Of a DNA stretch of 64,000 bases, positions 20,101 to 29,579 are shown piece by piece. Both the position numbers and the translations under genes were made by a program. Location: positions 2,542,001 through 2,606,000 of the forward strand of contig NZ_JPOO01000003.1 of the NCBI RefSeq assembly GCF_000733925.1, written 5' to 3'. Within the stretch, counting starts at the first letter, position 1, and every line of letters starts with the position of its first letter. Source of the DNA: Arenibacter algicola. Its GTDB lineage: Bacteria; Bacteroidota; Bacteroidia; Flavobacteriales; Flavobacteriaceae. Under the pieces are notes generated by a model. It did no database searches, was not told the DNA's origin, and was given only the letters and a program-made list of their open reading frames with translations.

Positions 20101-20434
20101 CATGTGGAAAGAACAAGGAGATATTGCTACTTTACCCAGATATGATAACGCTTCTGGTGCTGATAACGGACCGGGCAATCATCATAGACAATCCAATATA
20201 TATACAAAAAAAGGTGATTATTTGTCATTCAGGGAAGTATCTCTAAGCTATTCATTTCCTAAGGATATAAGCTCAAAATTAGGGATGAGCAATACTAGTC
20301 TCGGATTGGAATTTTACAATTTGGGATATATAACCCAATATGACGGTCTAACACCAGAACAGTTTGATGGCACGGACGAGGGAATATATCCAAGACCCTT
20401 TCAAATAAGGCTAAGACTAAATGCTTCATTTTAA
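17165..20434 (+). CDS. SusC/RagA-type TonB-dependent outer-membrane transporter
   Basis: 1089 residues. A long signal region ends LFAQE (about 41), followed by a carboxypeptidase-regulatory-like domain (VNGSVSDSQGVPLPGVSI), the SusC-type motif SLDEVVVVGFGTQ (about 118-130), a plug (LLQGKVAGLSV, IRGGTQ, IEVLKDAASTAIYGARAANG) and a 22-strand barrel ending in Phe (LNASF). With the SusD lipoprotein it forms the outer-membrane importer; from its neighbours the cargo is likely sialic acid or sialylated oligosaccharide. The SusD start lies 25 bp downstream. Confidence 0.95.
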   Translation: MKNITYSTSNRYFVLSALRKTIPINLPLIIFCFLTSGLFAQETITVNGSVSDSQGVPLPGVSIVQKGTTNGVTTDFDGQYSINAPSNATLIYTYIGMSSQEIQINGRQVVNVGLQESTESLDEVVVVGFGTQSRSLMSSSVSKIKQTEIQNSPAVNPVQLLQGKVAGLSVNVDSGQPGSGAAVYIRGGTQTDPRSGANEPLYIIDGVFREDLNGVSPSDIKSIEVLKDAASTAIYGARAANGVILVTTVTGKESGKGRINIRYSTGVDQQAKDYNWTSVEDYLRVSRLAAQKGVSLNSPGARLTNANFGYSVQELSEKGEFGFERIALTYLDDLTSLEGQAYVDGLLANGYRTMTDPVTGRELIFIDNKLNEIRVRSAITHDINVGMSGSSEMGNYNISAGYLDQEGVVIGTGATRFNTLMNGTFNINNNLAVNGQFTYQFNDIDQPRSTNNTINRSSRLPHTYRIWNDDGTPALGESTGSPRNIFHELYYQDDERKQFRTSSKIGLDWNIIKGLSFSPSASVYRLESNGNLFERASREVTNRAMSRFNDTQNQVMLDGLLKYTNTFNEKHNLDVLLGTQYVKNHFESFSGSGSNAPTDLISTLNASETERERVTSDISTNKLMSFFGKLDYNFARKYLVGFSIRRDGSSRFSENNRFGIFPAVSAGWNLHQEEFWKSDLLSKVKIRGSWGKAGNDNLALSDTQGGFSSTSYALGSAVRISKLPNLNLKWETTTQTNIGLDLGIAKDRFNILIDYYNKVTSDRLLNMPLPAQTGFSSIRSNFGSLTNQGVEMELSGTIIAKENFSWNLAGNLAYNKSEVTKLPDNEFDKNRNGGLIIWDENGNETRVGGLAEGERPNGVWAYEMIGVYATDEEAANAPDDQVMSGYYRSQYGGAKNGGDAIWKDVNGDNIIDSRDQVFMGYVDPNFRGGMVNTISYKGLSLRLVQDWATGHVIWNNFRARSNANSRNNVVTNTDVLSDAMWKEQGDIATLPRYDNASGADNGPGNHHRQSNIYTKKGDYLSFREVSLSYSFPKDISSKLGMSNTSLGLEFYNLGYITQYDGLTPEQFDGTDEGIYPRPFQIRLRLNASF

Positions 20435-20459
20435 GTAAAACGAAAAAAATAATTTGATT

Positions 20460-21905
20460 ATGAAACACGTATATAGATTTTTTATGTTTCCCATTCTTTG
20501 TGGGCTTTTAATCGGGCTTGTGGGATGTGAGGATGTTTTGGACACAGAAGTACCTTCAGATATCGTTTTTGGAAATTTCCCGGCCAACGGACAAGAGGCT
20601 CAGGCTTTATTGCTAGGAGCTTACAGAGATCTTAAGGACGATTACAATAGTACAGCATATCACGAAGATCGGGGAGATGGTTTTGATGTTGGGGTAATTG
20701 GCACGGTATCAAATGCCTGGGGTCAAAATATTACTTCAACCAATGGCCCTTCATGGACGGGTTATTACGGTGCCTTGAATAATATCAATTTCTTGTTGTC
20801 GGTAGCGGATGACATTTCTTTTTCAAATGAAAACGATAGGGATAAATTAAAGGCAGAGGCTTTGTTCTTGAGAGCTACATATTATTTTTATATGGCCAGA
20901 ATTTGGGGTGATGTTCCACTGCTCACTGAACCAGTTCTATCACCTGATGCAGAGGTAATAGGAAGAACACCAGTTGGTCAGGTATTTACTCAAATAAATC
21001 AAGATATTTCAGAGGCCATAACATTATTTCCCAATGATGGTTTCGGGGACAAAAATTTTGCTTCCAAACCGGCCGCATATGCATTGCAGGCGGATGTAAA
21101 AATGTGGACAGGCAAAGTTTTGGGTGGAGGTGTCGCCGATTTTGATGCGGCTTTATCTGCTATTCAGAAAATTCAGGATCAAGGCGCTTCACTATTGGAT
21201 TCCTTTAATGATGTATTTGACACCAAGAAGAATGATGAAATAATTTTCGCAATTTTCAATGACAGGGACGAAGTCAATAACCACTATGCTAGTACATTGT
21301 CCGTTAGGGATGTTAATTATGATCCTGTAGCCAGTCCCGATATTCCTGGTAGCAGTGCTAATGTTAGGCATAATTATTCACCAAGTGAGAGGACTCGGGA
21401 TTTATTTACAAGTAGTACCGATGTTAGGACAGATAGAACCTTTTTGCCATTTTATTTGGAAGTGGATGGACCTATAATTTCTTATTCCCAAACCAGGTAT
21501 TATGGAGAAATTATTGATGGAGTCCGCTTATTTACAAATGACTTTATCATTTACAGATGGGCGGATATGTTATTGTTAAGGGCTGAGGCTTACGCTGCAA
21601 AAAACGATTTAGAAAATGCCGTCATTGCTTTAGACTTGGTGCGAAATAGAGCGCAAAATGAGGACTATTCAGGTCCTTTGGATCAAAATTCTGTAAATCT
21701 TGAGATATTGGCAGAAAGGGGCAGGGAACTCTTTTTGGAGCCAAAAAGATGGTGGGATCTAAGAAGATTCCATGCAGACGGTACCATTGACGTGTATGAT
21801 TTTGTTCCCAATTTACAAGGGCTAACAACGCCATTGTATTGGTCTGTGAGTCAATCAGTAATGGCTGAAAATACTCTAATTGAACAAACAGAAGGGTATG
21901 ATTAA
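20460..21905 (+). CDS. SusD/RagB glycan-binding lipoprotein
   Basis: 481 residues from ATG at 20460 (an upstream TTG is in frame but less likely). The lipoprotein signal ends LIGLVGC, so it is anchored at the outer membrane. SusD features: TPR helices, ALFLRATYYFYMARIWGDVPL (about 138-158), the C-terminal MLLLRAEAYA and LAERGRELFLEPKRWWDLRRF. It caps the SusC barrel and recruits the glycan. Confidence 0.94.
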   Translation: MKHVYRFFMFPILCGLLIGLVGCEDVLDTEVPSDIVFGNFPANGQEAQALLLGAYRDLKDDYNSTAYHEDRGDGFDVGVIGTVSNAWGQNITSTNGPSWTGYYGALNNINFLLSVADDISFSNENDRDKLKAEALFLRATYYFYMARIWGDVPLLTEPVLSPDAEVIGRTPVGQVFTQINQDISEAITLFPNDGFGDKNFASKPAAYALQADVKMWTGKVLGGGVADFDAALSAIQKIQDQGASLLDSFNDVFDTKKNDEIIFAIFNDRDEVNNHYASTLSVRDVNYDPVASPDIPGSSANVRHNYSPSERTRDLFTSSTDVRTDRTFLPFYLEVDGPIISYSQTRYYGEIIDGVRLFTNDFIIYRWADMLLLRAEAYAAKNDLENAVIALDLVRNRAQNEDYSGPLDQNSVNLEILAERGRELFLEPKRWWDLRRFHADGTIDVYDFVPNLQGLTTPLYWSVSQSVMAENTLIEQTEGYD

Positions 21906-21971
21906 TTACCGATTCCTTCCTTTAATGGGTAGAATATTGAAAACTAGTAATGGTCCTAAAATTGATGAAAA

Positions 21972-23165
21972 ATGAAAAAATTTCTAAAGTTGTCCTCCTT
22001 TATCATTACTCTTTTGATGGTCACAAGTGGATTATCTCAAGTTTCTGGTAAACTAGGTTTTGATATACCTATAATTGATTTGGATGGTGAAGATAGCATC
22101 CAAATTGTCGTAGACAGGGAAAAAGACCAATATCTTGGACATCCGACAACTGTTCTCCTGGAAGATGGTAAGACAATTATCTGTGTGTATCCGAAAGGTC
22201 ATGGAAAAGGTGGAATCGTAATGAAAAAATCCATCGACGGAGGCAAAACATGGTCTGATCGCTTAAAGACTCCTGAAAACTGGTCCACGAGTAAGGAGGT
22301 TCCAACCATCTATCCAACAACCGATGCTAATGGAAAGGATAGGTTAATTATGTTCAGTGGTGCCCAACATCGTTTTCAGGAAGTTATTCGAATGGCGGTA
22401 TCAGAGGATCAGGGTGAAACTTGGAGCGAATTGAAGGCTATTGGGGATTATTCCGGAATCGTGGCCATGGCGGATTGTATTCCCTTAAAAGATGCTGGAC
22501 ATTATCTGGCTACTTTCCATACCCAGGGTCCAGAAAAATCCATGATCTTATATCAGGTTGAAAGTATGGATGGTGGACTTACTTGGGAAGAACCTAAAGA
22601 GTTGTATAGGGCTTCAAGCCATCATCTTTGTGAAGCTGGATTGATTTATAGTCCTGACAAAAGTGAAATAGCCATGTTGTTACGGGAGAATGCCAGAAAC
22701 TACAATAGTCAGATCATGTTCAGTTCCGATGAAGGAAAGACTTGGAGCAAACCAAAACCGATGCCTGGAGCTCTCAACGGAGATCGTCATCAAGGGATTT
22801 ATATGCCTGACGGGAGGTTATTGATACAGTTTAGGGACAATACCCCGCGCAATAGACCAGGAAATGTGCTTAGTCCTACCGAGGGTGATTGGGTTGGATG
22901 GGTAGGAACTTGGAGTGATTTAAAAAATGGATATGAAGGTCAGTTCCGAATTCGGTTTAAGGATAATAAAAAAGGTTGGGACACTACCTACCCTTCAGCT
23001 GAACTATTGCCTGATGGTACTTTGGTCTGTACAACATACGGGCACTGGGACGAAGGGGAACAACCTTATATACTATCCTTTAGATTTAAAACAGACTTAT
23101 TGAATAAAAAACTGATGGAGCACAGCAAGAGCGCATTGGACAAAATCCAAAATGTCATGGAATAG
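21972..23165 (+). CDS. BNR-repeat sialidase-like secreted protein
   Basis: 397 residues with a Sec signal ending around TSGLSQ. At least four Asp-box repeats are visible (SIDGGKTWS, SEDQGETWS, SMDGGLTWE, SSDEGKTWS), giving a six-bladed sialidase-type propeller. The usual F/YRIP start of GH33 is absent; REKDQYLGHPTTVL occupies the region, as in sialidase-fold proteins outside the main GH33 clade. It may therefore be an exo-sialidase of a divergent family or act on a related sugar. Placement directly after SusD points to a surface or periplasmic glycan step. Confidence 0.75.
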   Translation: MKKFLKLSSFIITLLMVTSGLSQVSGKLGFDIPIIDLDGEDSIQIVVDREKDQYLGHPTTVLLEDGKTIICVYPKGHGKGGIVMKKSIDGGKTWSDRLKTPENWSTSKEVPTIYPTTDANGKDRLIMFSGAQHRFQEVIRMAVSEDQGETWSELKAIGDYSGIVAMADCIPLKDAGHYLATFHTQGPEKSMILYQVESMDGGLTWEEPKELYRASSHHLCEAGLIYSPDKSEIAMLLRENARNYNSQIMFSSDEGKTWSKPKPMPGALNGDRHQGIYMPDGRLLIQFRDNTPRNRPGNVLSPTEGDWVGWVGTWSDLKNGYEGQFRIRFKDNKKGWDTTYPSAELLPDGTLVCTTYGHWDEGEQPYILSFRFKTDLLNKKLMEHSKSALDKIQNVME

Positions 23166-23331
23166 GCTATATTTTGTTTTAACATTAAGATATATAAACA
23201 CAATATTGGAAAAACATGCCAGACATTATTGGAATTGAAATTACCGTTGAGTTGATATAAGTGATAATGGTAATTGTCGAATTTAGATTTCAGAATTGAA
23301 TAGATTGAGTTGAGTTAGGTTAGTTTGTTTA

Positions 23332-23361
23332 ATTGAAGCAGAGGGTAACTTCTGCTTCAAT
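23332..23361 (+). terminator. perfect 11-bp hairpin between sialidase and sulfatase genes
   Basis: ATTGAAGCAGA and TCTGCTTCAAT are exact reverse complements around an 8-nt loop. No U-run follows on the plus strand, so it may stop transcription weakly, stabilise the upstream mRNA 3' end, or bind a regulator. It is the only marked structure in the 316-bp gap 23166-23481; a possible promoter (TTTG then TATTTG) follows at about 23378-23405. Confidence 0.5.
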
Positions 23362-23505
23362 ATTCTCACACGGATTTTTTTGTTAGTTTTCCAAGTTTTG
23401 TATTTGATAACTTGATTGAAACTAAGTTGATCTAAAGACTATGGGTAGGCATTACTTTATGAATTTATTAGTTGTAATAATATGGGATGGAGAAATAGAT
23501 ACAAT

Positions 23506-25215
23506 ATGAAAATTACATCGAGAATTTTTAGTATAATCATGGGCTCACTTGTGTTAACCCTCTCATCTTGTCTGTCTAAAAACCCAGAGAAAGGAATACA
23601 AAAAGATTCAAGACCCAATATATTGATAGTGATGGTGGATGACCTTGGGTTTTCGGATATTGGCTGCTATGGAAGTGAAATACCCACACCTAATATTGAT
23701 CGCCTTGCGTTTAATGGATTATTATATACCCAATTCCGTAATGCAGCAAGATGTTGCCCTACGAGAGCAAGTTTAATGACCGGTTTATATCCGCACCAGG
23801 CCGGTATAGGACATATGATGAACGATTTGGGACATGAAGGTTATAGAGGAGATTTGAGTCCCAACACTGTAACTATTGCCGAAGCCCTGAAATTAGTTGG
23901 ATATAATACCTATATGGCCGGCAAATGGCACCTGACGCGTTTTACGGATCCAAAGGGGGCTTCCCATAATTGGCCGCTTCAAAGAGGGTTTGATAAATTT
24001 TATGGTACATTGCCTGGTTATGGCAGTCAATACAATCCTGCAGGATTAATGGAGAACAATGATTTCAAGGAGCCTAAAGGGGATTTTTATTACACGGAAG
24101 CGCTAACTCAGAAATCAATTTCTTATCTAGAAGAAGCAAGCATGAGCAAAAGCCCTTTTTTTCTGTATTTGTCCTATTCGGCCCCTCACTATCCTCTCCA
24201 CGCCAAGGAAGAGTTTATAGCTAGGCATAGAGGAAGATTTTCAAAGGGCTGGGACAGTTTGCGCATCCGACGATTTAATAATTTAAAAGACAATGGTATA
24301 CTTGCCTTAACCACAAAATTATCGGAGCGGGATGGAATGGGAATACCTTGGGAGGAAGAACCGAATAAGGCTTGGCAAGAATCTAGAATGGAGGCATACG
24401 CGGGCATGATTGGGCATGTAGATCAAGGTATTGGAAGTATTTTATCTGTACTTGAGAAGAATGGACAATTGGGTAATACCATTATTTTTTTTCTTTCGGA
24501 CAATGGAGGTTCGGCCGAAGGCCATCTAAATAACACAGTGGAACGATGGGGAACTCCTTGGGAAAGTTCGTTGATTCCAGAAAAAACTAGAGATGGTGAA
24601 AGGGTTATCTCCGGTGATTTTGTTGGTTTGGAATTGGGGCCAGAAAACACCTTTGGAAGCTATGGCCCTAAATGGTCCAATTTATCCAACACTCCATTTA
24701 GAATGCATAAGAATTGGGTCCACGAAGGGGGAATATCCACTCCGTTTATAGTTCATTGGCCAAATGGAATAGTTGATCAGGGAAAATTACGTAATCAGCC
24801 CGGGCATATCATGGATATAATGGCAACATGTCTGGAAGTCTCGGGGGGAACACATCCTTCGGAATATAATGGACATTTTATAAAACCGTTGCAAGGAGTA
24901 AGTCTTGTGCCAACATTTGATGATAATCCCCTGAACAGAAATGAGCCTTTATTCTGGGAACATGAAGGAAATAGGGCAGTTATCAAAGGAAAATGGAAAT
25001 TGGTTTCCGCTTATCCGGGCAGTTGGTCCAATATGATGGAATTTAAAAATAAAGGAAATTGGGAGTTGTACAATTTGGATACAGATCGAACAGAAACCAA
25101 TAACCTATCCAAGTTGTATCCTGATCTTGTAGAGGAGCTATCCAATGCTTGGCAGCATTGGGCCAATAAGAATGGTGTTGTAGATTATAAGGAACTGGAC
25201 TTGGAGATTTATTAA
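23506..25215 (+). CDS. arylsulfatase-type sulfatase, lipoprotein
   Basis: 569 residues from ATG at 23506, which begins a lipoprotein signal (MKITSRIFSIIMG...LSSC); an in-frame ATG at 23482 would add eight non-signal residues. Catalytic motif CCPTRASLMTG (about 83-93) follows C-x-P-x-R, the first Cys becoming formylglycine through an anaerobic or FGE-type maturase encoded elsewhere. Metal ligands: VDDLGFSD near the N-terminus and FLSDNGG (about 330). It removes sulfate esters; within this locus sulfated sialoglycans such as mucins are the likely substrates (inference). Confidence 0.9.
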   Translation: MKITSRIFSIIMGSLVLTLSSCLSKNPEKGIQKDSRPNILIVMVDDLGFSDIGCYGSEIPTPNIDRLAFNGLLYTQFRNAARCCPTRASLMTGLYPHQAGIGHMMNDLGHEGYRGDLSPNTVTIAEALKLVGYNTYMAGKWHLTRFTDPKGASHNWPLQRGFDKFYGTLPGYGSQYNPAGLMENNDFKEPKGDFYYTEALTQKSISYLEEASMSKSPFFLYLSYSAPHYPLHAKEEFIARHRGRFSKGWDSLRIRRFNNLKDNGILALTTKLSERDGMGIPWEEEPNKAWQESRMEAYAGMIGHVDQGIGSILSVLEKNGQLGNTIIFFLSDNGGSAEGHLNNTVERWGTPWESSLIPEKTRDGERVISGDFVGLELGPENTFGSYGPKWSNLSNTPFRMHKNWVHEGGISTPFIVHWPNGIVDQGKLRNQPGHIMDIMATCLEVSGGTHPSEYNGHFIKPLQGVSLVPTFDDNPLNRNEPLFWEHEGNRAVIKGKWKLVSAYPGSWSNMMEFKNKGNWELYNLDTDRTETNNLSKLYPDLVEELSNAWQHWANKNGVVDYKELDLEIY

Positions 25216-25243
25216 AAACAATTCAAACTAAACAATGATATTG

Positions 25244-26908
25244 ATGAAACTAAAAAATACAAATTCGGTAATAAAAATGATGCCACTATTTCTTCTTACA
25301 ATCTTAGGGAGTTGTAAAGAGCAAGTGGAAATAAGCCAAAATCTTACTGTCAAAACGTTTAACTATCCTGTGTTAAAGGAAAAAAACGATAATCCAATAT
25401 TAAGAATTCAAATGGATTCAGAGAAGGAGGGAGAAACTGTAAAAGCCATACAGTTGAATATGGGAAATACAAAACCAGAAAACCTTAAAAATATTCGGGT
25501 TTATTATACAGAAAGGGATTCGTTGTTTAATGAAAAGGTATTGTATGGAGCCTCTGCAACAATTCAAAAATCCTCACTAATTAACGGAAACCAAAACCTT
25601 CAAAAGGGAACCAATTATTTTTGGGTATCCTACGAATTGGCCGATAATGTTGATCTGACCGATAAGGTATATGCCAATCTAGATTATGTCACCATCGGGG
25701 AGAAAAAACTTGGAGTATCAAATAATAAGGAAACAAAAGCCTTACGCCTTGGAGTGGCAGTCAGACAACATTGGGATGATAATGTACATACCTATCGCAT
25801 TCCCGGGCTTACCACAACTAAGGATGGTTCTTTGTTAGCTGTTTATGATGTTCGTAGGGAATCAGGAAGGGATTTACAGGGGCATATGGATATTGGTGTT
25901 AGTAGATCCATTGATGGCGGAAATTCCTGGGAACCTATGCGCATAGCTTTGGATATGGGAGAATGGGGCGGACTGCCTCAAAAGTTCAATGGGGTTAGCG
26001 ATGCCAATATTTTGGTAGATAAGAATACTGGGACGATTTATTTGGCCGGGCTATGGATGCATGGCGTTATCAACGTTGAAGGCGTTTGGCAAGAAAACCT
26101 AAATAAAGAAAGTGATGCATGGAACCATCAGTGGCGGACCAAGGGTTCCCAACCTGGTTTCGGTGTTAAACAGACCAGTCAATTTCTGATCACTAAAAGT
26201 ACTGATGACGGAAGGACATGGAGTGATCCCATTAATTTAACAGAGATGTGCAAAGATCCCAAATGGTGGTTATGGGCACCGGCACCTGGTCATGGAATAA
26301 CGCTAAAAGATGGAACTTTGGTTATTCCAACCCAAGGCAGGGATGAAAATGGATTGCCATTTTCAAATATTACCTACAGTAAGGATGGTGGGGAAACATG
26401 GAAAACAAGTAATCCCGCATCCCATAATACTACCGAATGTATGGCAGTTGAACTTTCAAGTGGAGAAATTATGCTGAACATTAGGGATAACCGTAATGGG
26501 GAGAACAAATCGGAAACCAATGGTCGCGCCATTATGATTACCGATGATCTTGGTGAAACTTGGACCGAACACCCTACATCCCATGGTGCTCTCATAGAAC
26601 CCAAGTGCATGGCCAGTATCCATCGTCATGATTATACGGATAATAAAGGGGATTCAAAGAGTATTTTAGTGTTTTCCAATCCTAATTCCAAGTACAAGAG
26701 AATCAAGCAGACCATCAAAGTAAGTTTGGACGATGGTAAAACATGGCCCAAGGAGTACTGGATAGAATTGGATGAAGGACGTGGTGCTGGATATTCTTGT
26801 ATAACTTCGATAGATAATGACCATATTGGAATTCTGTACGAAGGTAGCCAAGCCCATATGACCTTTCAAAAGATCAACATTAATGAACTAATCAAAAAGT
26901 ATGACTAA
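25244..26908 (+). CDS. nanH: exo-alpha-sialidase, GH33 type
   Basis: 554 residues from ATG at 25244; an in-frame ATG lies nine bases upstream. Lipoprotein-like signal ending ILGSC. An N-terminal beta-sandwich (about 30-165, the sialidase N-terminal domain) precedes the propeller, which starts with the diagnostic YRIPG (about 183) whose Arg holds the sialate carboxylate, followed by SGRD (Asp acid/base region), Asp-boxes SIDGGNSWE, STDDGRTWS, SKDGGETWK, SLDDGKTW, and the late Tyr nucleophile region GAGYSC. It releases terminal sialic acid. The gene overlaps the transporter gene by 8 bp. Confidence 0.92.
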   Translation: MKLKNTNSVIKMMPLFLLTILGSCKEQVEISQNLTVKTFNYPVLKEKNDNPILRIQMDSEKEGETVKAIQLNMGNTKPENLKNIRVYYTERDSLFNEKVLYGASATIQKSSLINGNQNLQKGTNYFWVSYELADNVDLTDKVYANLDYVTIGEKKLGVSNNKETKALRLGVAVRQHWDDNVHTYRIPGLTTTKDGSLLAVYDVRRESGRDLQGHMDIGVSRSIDGGNSWEPMRIALDMGEWGGLPQKFNGVSDANILVDKNTGTIYLAGLWMHGVINVEGVWQENLNKESDAWNHQWRTKGSQPGFGVKQTSQFLITKSTDDGRTWSDPINLTEMCKDPKWWLWAPAPGHGITLKDGTLVIPTQGRDENGLPFSNITYSKDGGETWKTSNPASHNTTECMAVELSSGEIMLNIRDNRNGENKSETNGRAIMITDDLGETWTEHPTSHGALIEPKCMASIHRHDYTDNKGDSKSILVFSNPNSKYKRIKQTIKVSLDDGKTWPKEYWIELDEGRGAGYSCITSIDNDHIGILYEGSQAHMTFQKININELIKKYD

Positions 26909-29579
26909 AAAGGTCTTATTGAATAATAATAAGAATATTCAGTTTTGGGGCTATTTATTATCTATCATATGTTTTTTCATTTACTTTAAAGCCAATTCAC
27001 AGGATAGGTATTTTGAGTATTCCCATTTTCCGAACCTGCCGCCAAACACAGGACAAAAAGTTCAGCCAGGTCTTGCCGGGGCATATACTGGTATAGACGA
27101 TGATTTCTTGATTGTGGCAGGAGGAGCCAATTTTCCAGATAAACTTCCATGGGAAGGTGGAACAAAAACCTATTATGACGAAATTTTTATTTTAAAGAAA
27201 AAAACGGACGGCACTTTTCAATGGGAAACTAATTCAAAAAGAATACCATTTTCTTCAGGATATGGTGGAGCAATATCCACTAACAGGGGCTTGCTTTGCT
27301 TTGGTGGAAACAACTCTGATAGCACTATATCAGACAGTTGGTTTATTGATTATATTCCTGAAACAGGAGAAATAGAAATCAGTCAAGGACCTATTTTACC
27401 AGTGCCGCTAACCAATTTCGCTTTTGCCAAAGTTGACAATGATATCTACGTTGCTGGTGGAATTTCTGAATTTGGCGGAGCGTCAACCAACAGTTTTTAC
27501 AGATTGTCTATAGGGGATAATAATTTTAAAGACTGGAAATGGGAATTACTGTCGTCATGGGATGGTGATCCTAGAGCCTTTTCAGTCGGTGTTGGCCAAA
27601 GCAATGGTTTAGAGAATTGCTTTTACCTTTTTTCCGGAAGGAATATTGATCCACAAGGGGAATGGAAAGTACTTGCTGATGCACATGTGTACAACCCCAC
27701 TATAAAAAAATGGCAAATTATATCTAAGGGTATAGACAAAGAATTTAAGGTCATGGCGGGCACTGCTTTTCCAGTAGGTGCAAGTTCTATTATTTTCCCA
27801 TCAGGATCTGATGGCAATCTGGCAATTGAGGAAATTGATATTAAGAAAAGAATAGAACACTTGGAAAGTCGATTGGTAAATGGCGAAGATGTTGGTGAAG
27901 TGTTACAACTGGCTAAACTGAAATTGACCAACCATCTGAATAATCACCCTGGATTCGGAAATAAAGTATACGGTTTTAACACCATATCCCAAGAGTTCTA
28001 TGAAATAGAAGAAATACCACAAACTGGTCAGGTAACAACTAGTGCAGTGGCATGGGGCGGGGATATCGTAGTGCCATCAGGGGAGGTAAGGCCTGGTGTT
28101 AGAACTCCAGAAGTACTAAAAATTACAATTAACAAGGATGCAAAGCATCTTGGAATAATCGATATGTTGGTCATTGGTCTTTATTTTTTAACCCTAGCTT
28201 GGATGGGATATTTTTTTTCCAAACGTCAAAAGAGTACTGAAGATTATTTTAAAGGCGGAGGTCGAATTCCTTGGTGGGCAGCCGGATTGAGTATTTTTGG
28301 GACCGCTTTGAGCGCAATAACGTTTATGGCTGTACCGGCAAAAACATTTGCTACAGATTGGTCTTATTTCATGCTCAATATGACCATTTTTTTGGTGGCA
28401 CCTGTCATTGTGTTTTGGTTCATTCCTTTTTTTAGGAAGCTCAATGTTACTACAGCATATGAATTTTTGGAATCTAGATTTAATCTTACCATAAGGCTTC
28501 TGGGTAGCCTGTCCTTTATATTGTTTCAAATTGGTCGTATGGGAGTGGTCATGTTTCTTCCTTCCATTGCCCTGAATGTGGTTACTGGTATCGATATTTT
28601 TGTGTGTATTTCCTTGATGGGAGTAGTTAGTATGATTTATACCATTTATGGTGGAATAGAAGCTGTAATATGGACTGATGTTGTTCAGGTTATCGTTCTA
28701 CTTGGTGGAGCTATATTGTCTTTGGTTTTAATGGTCACCTCTATAGATGGTGGGTTGAAAGAAATCCTTGAAATGGCAAAGGAAAATGACAAATTCAATA
28801 TAATAGATTTGGATTTGTCCCTTAAACAGCCAACTGTATGGGTTATGTTATTGGGGGGGATATTTGCAAATATAACTACCTATGGTTCGGATCAAACTAT
28901 GGTACAGCGTTACTTGACCACCAAGACCCAAAAAGAAGCCCAAAAAAGTGTTTGGACCAATGCCATTTTGACCATACCGGCGACTCTTATATTCTTTTTC
29001 GTTGGCACAACTCTGTTCGCTTTTTTTAAGAATTATCCTAGTGAACTCAATCCGACTTTTGAAAATAATGATGCTATATTTCCTTGGTATATTGTTTCCG
29101 AGTTACCTACTGGTATTTCAGGATTATTGATCGCTGCAATATTCGCGGCGGCAATGAGCAGTTTGAGTAGTAGTATGAATTCGGCTGCCACCTCATATGC
29201 TACGGATATTCATTTTCGGTTTGGATGGAATAAGAAGACCAATGAATTGAAAATTGCTAGAAAAGCAACATTAATGATAGGGATAATTGGGACAATTTTT
29301 GCCATTATGATGGCCACGGTGGATGTAAAATCTCTTTGGGATGAATTTCAAAAGGTTCTAGGCTTGGTTATAGGAAGTTTGGGTGGTGTTTTTCTACTCG
29401 GAATTTTTACCAAAAGAGCGAATTCAATTGGAGTTTTGATCGGTATTGTTGTAAGTATTATGGTTCAGGTTTATGTTGGGGTTACTGAACCCGTTCACAT
29501 ATTAGTGTATTCAGCCACAGGGGTGATTTCATGTTTTTTCGTGGGATACGTAGCAAGTTTATTTTTTGCCAAAGATTAA
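26901..29579 (+). CDS. fusion: NanM-like kelch mutarotase + sodium/solute symporter
   Basis: 892 residues. After a signal/anchor segment (about 12-33) comes a kelch propeller (about 35-415; VAGGANFPD, CFGGNNSDS, VAGGISEFGG, FSGRN), matching cyclically permuted mutarotases that epimerise N-acetylneuraminate between anomers. From about residue 420 (DMLVIGLYFLTLAWMGYFF) a sodium:solute symporter domain runs to the end with about 13 membrane segments, including FKGGGRIPWWAAGLSIFGT. The periplasmic epimerase is thus tethered to the importer. It completes the operon and should bring sialic acid into the cytoplasm for NanA. Confidence 0.88.
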   Translation: MTKKVLLNNNKNIQFWGYLLSIICFFIYFKANSQDRYFEYSHFPNLPPNTGQKVQPGLAGAYTGIDDDFLIVAGGANFPDKLPWEGGTKTYYDEIFILKKKTDGTFQWETNSKRIPFSSGYGGAISTNRGLLCFGGNNSDSTISDSWFIDYIPETGEIEISQGPILPVPLTNFAFAKVDNDIYVAGGISEFGGASTNSFYRLSIGDNNFKDWKWELLSSWDGDPRAFSVGVGQSNGLENCFYLFSGRNIDPQGEWKVLADAHVYNPTIKKWQIISKGIDKEFKVMAGTAFPVGASSIIFPSGSDGNLAIEEIDIKKRIEHLESRLVNGEDVGEVLQLAKLKLTNHLNNHPGFGNKVYGFNTISQEFYEIEEIPQTGQVTTSAVAWGGDIVVPSGEVRPGVRTPEVLKITINKDAKHLGIIDMLVIGLYFLTLAWMGYFFSKRQKSTEDYFKGGGRIPWWAAGLSIFGTALSAITFMAVPAKTFATDWSYFMLNMTIFLVAPVIVFWFIPFFRKLNVTTAYEFLESRFNLTIRLLGSLSFILFQIGRMGVVMFLPSIALNVVTGIDIFVCISLMGVVSMIYTIYGGIEAVIWTDVVQVIVLLGGAILSLVLMVTSIDGGLKEILEMAKENDKFNIIDLDLSLKQPTVWVMLLGGIFANITTYGSDQTMVQRYLTTKTQKEAQKSVWTNAILTIPATLIFFFVGTTLFAFFKNYPSELNPTFENNDAIFPWYIVSELPTGISGLLIAAIFAAAMSSLSSSMNSAATSYATDIHFRFGWNKKTNELKIARKATLMIGIIGTIFAIMMATVDVKSLWDEFQKVLGLVIGSLGGVFLLGIFTKRANSIGVLIGIVVSIMVQVYVGVTEPVHILVYSATGVISCFFVGYVASLFFAKD

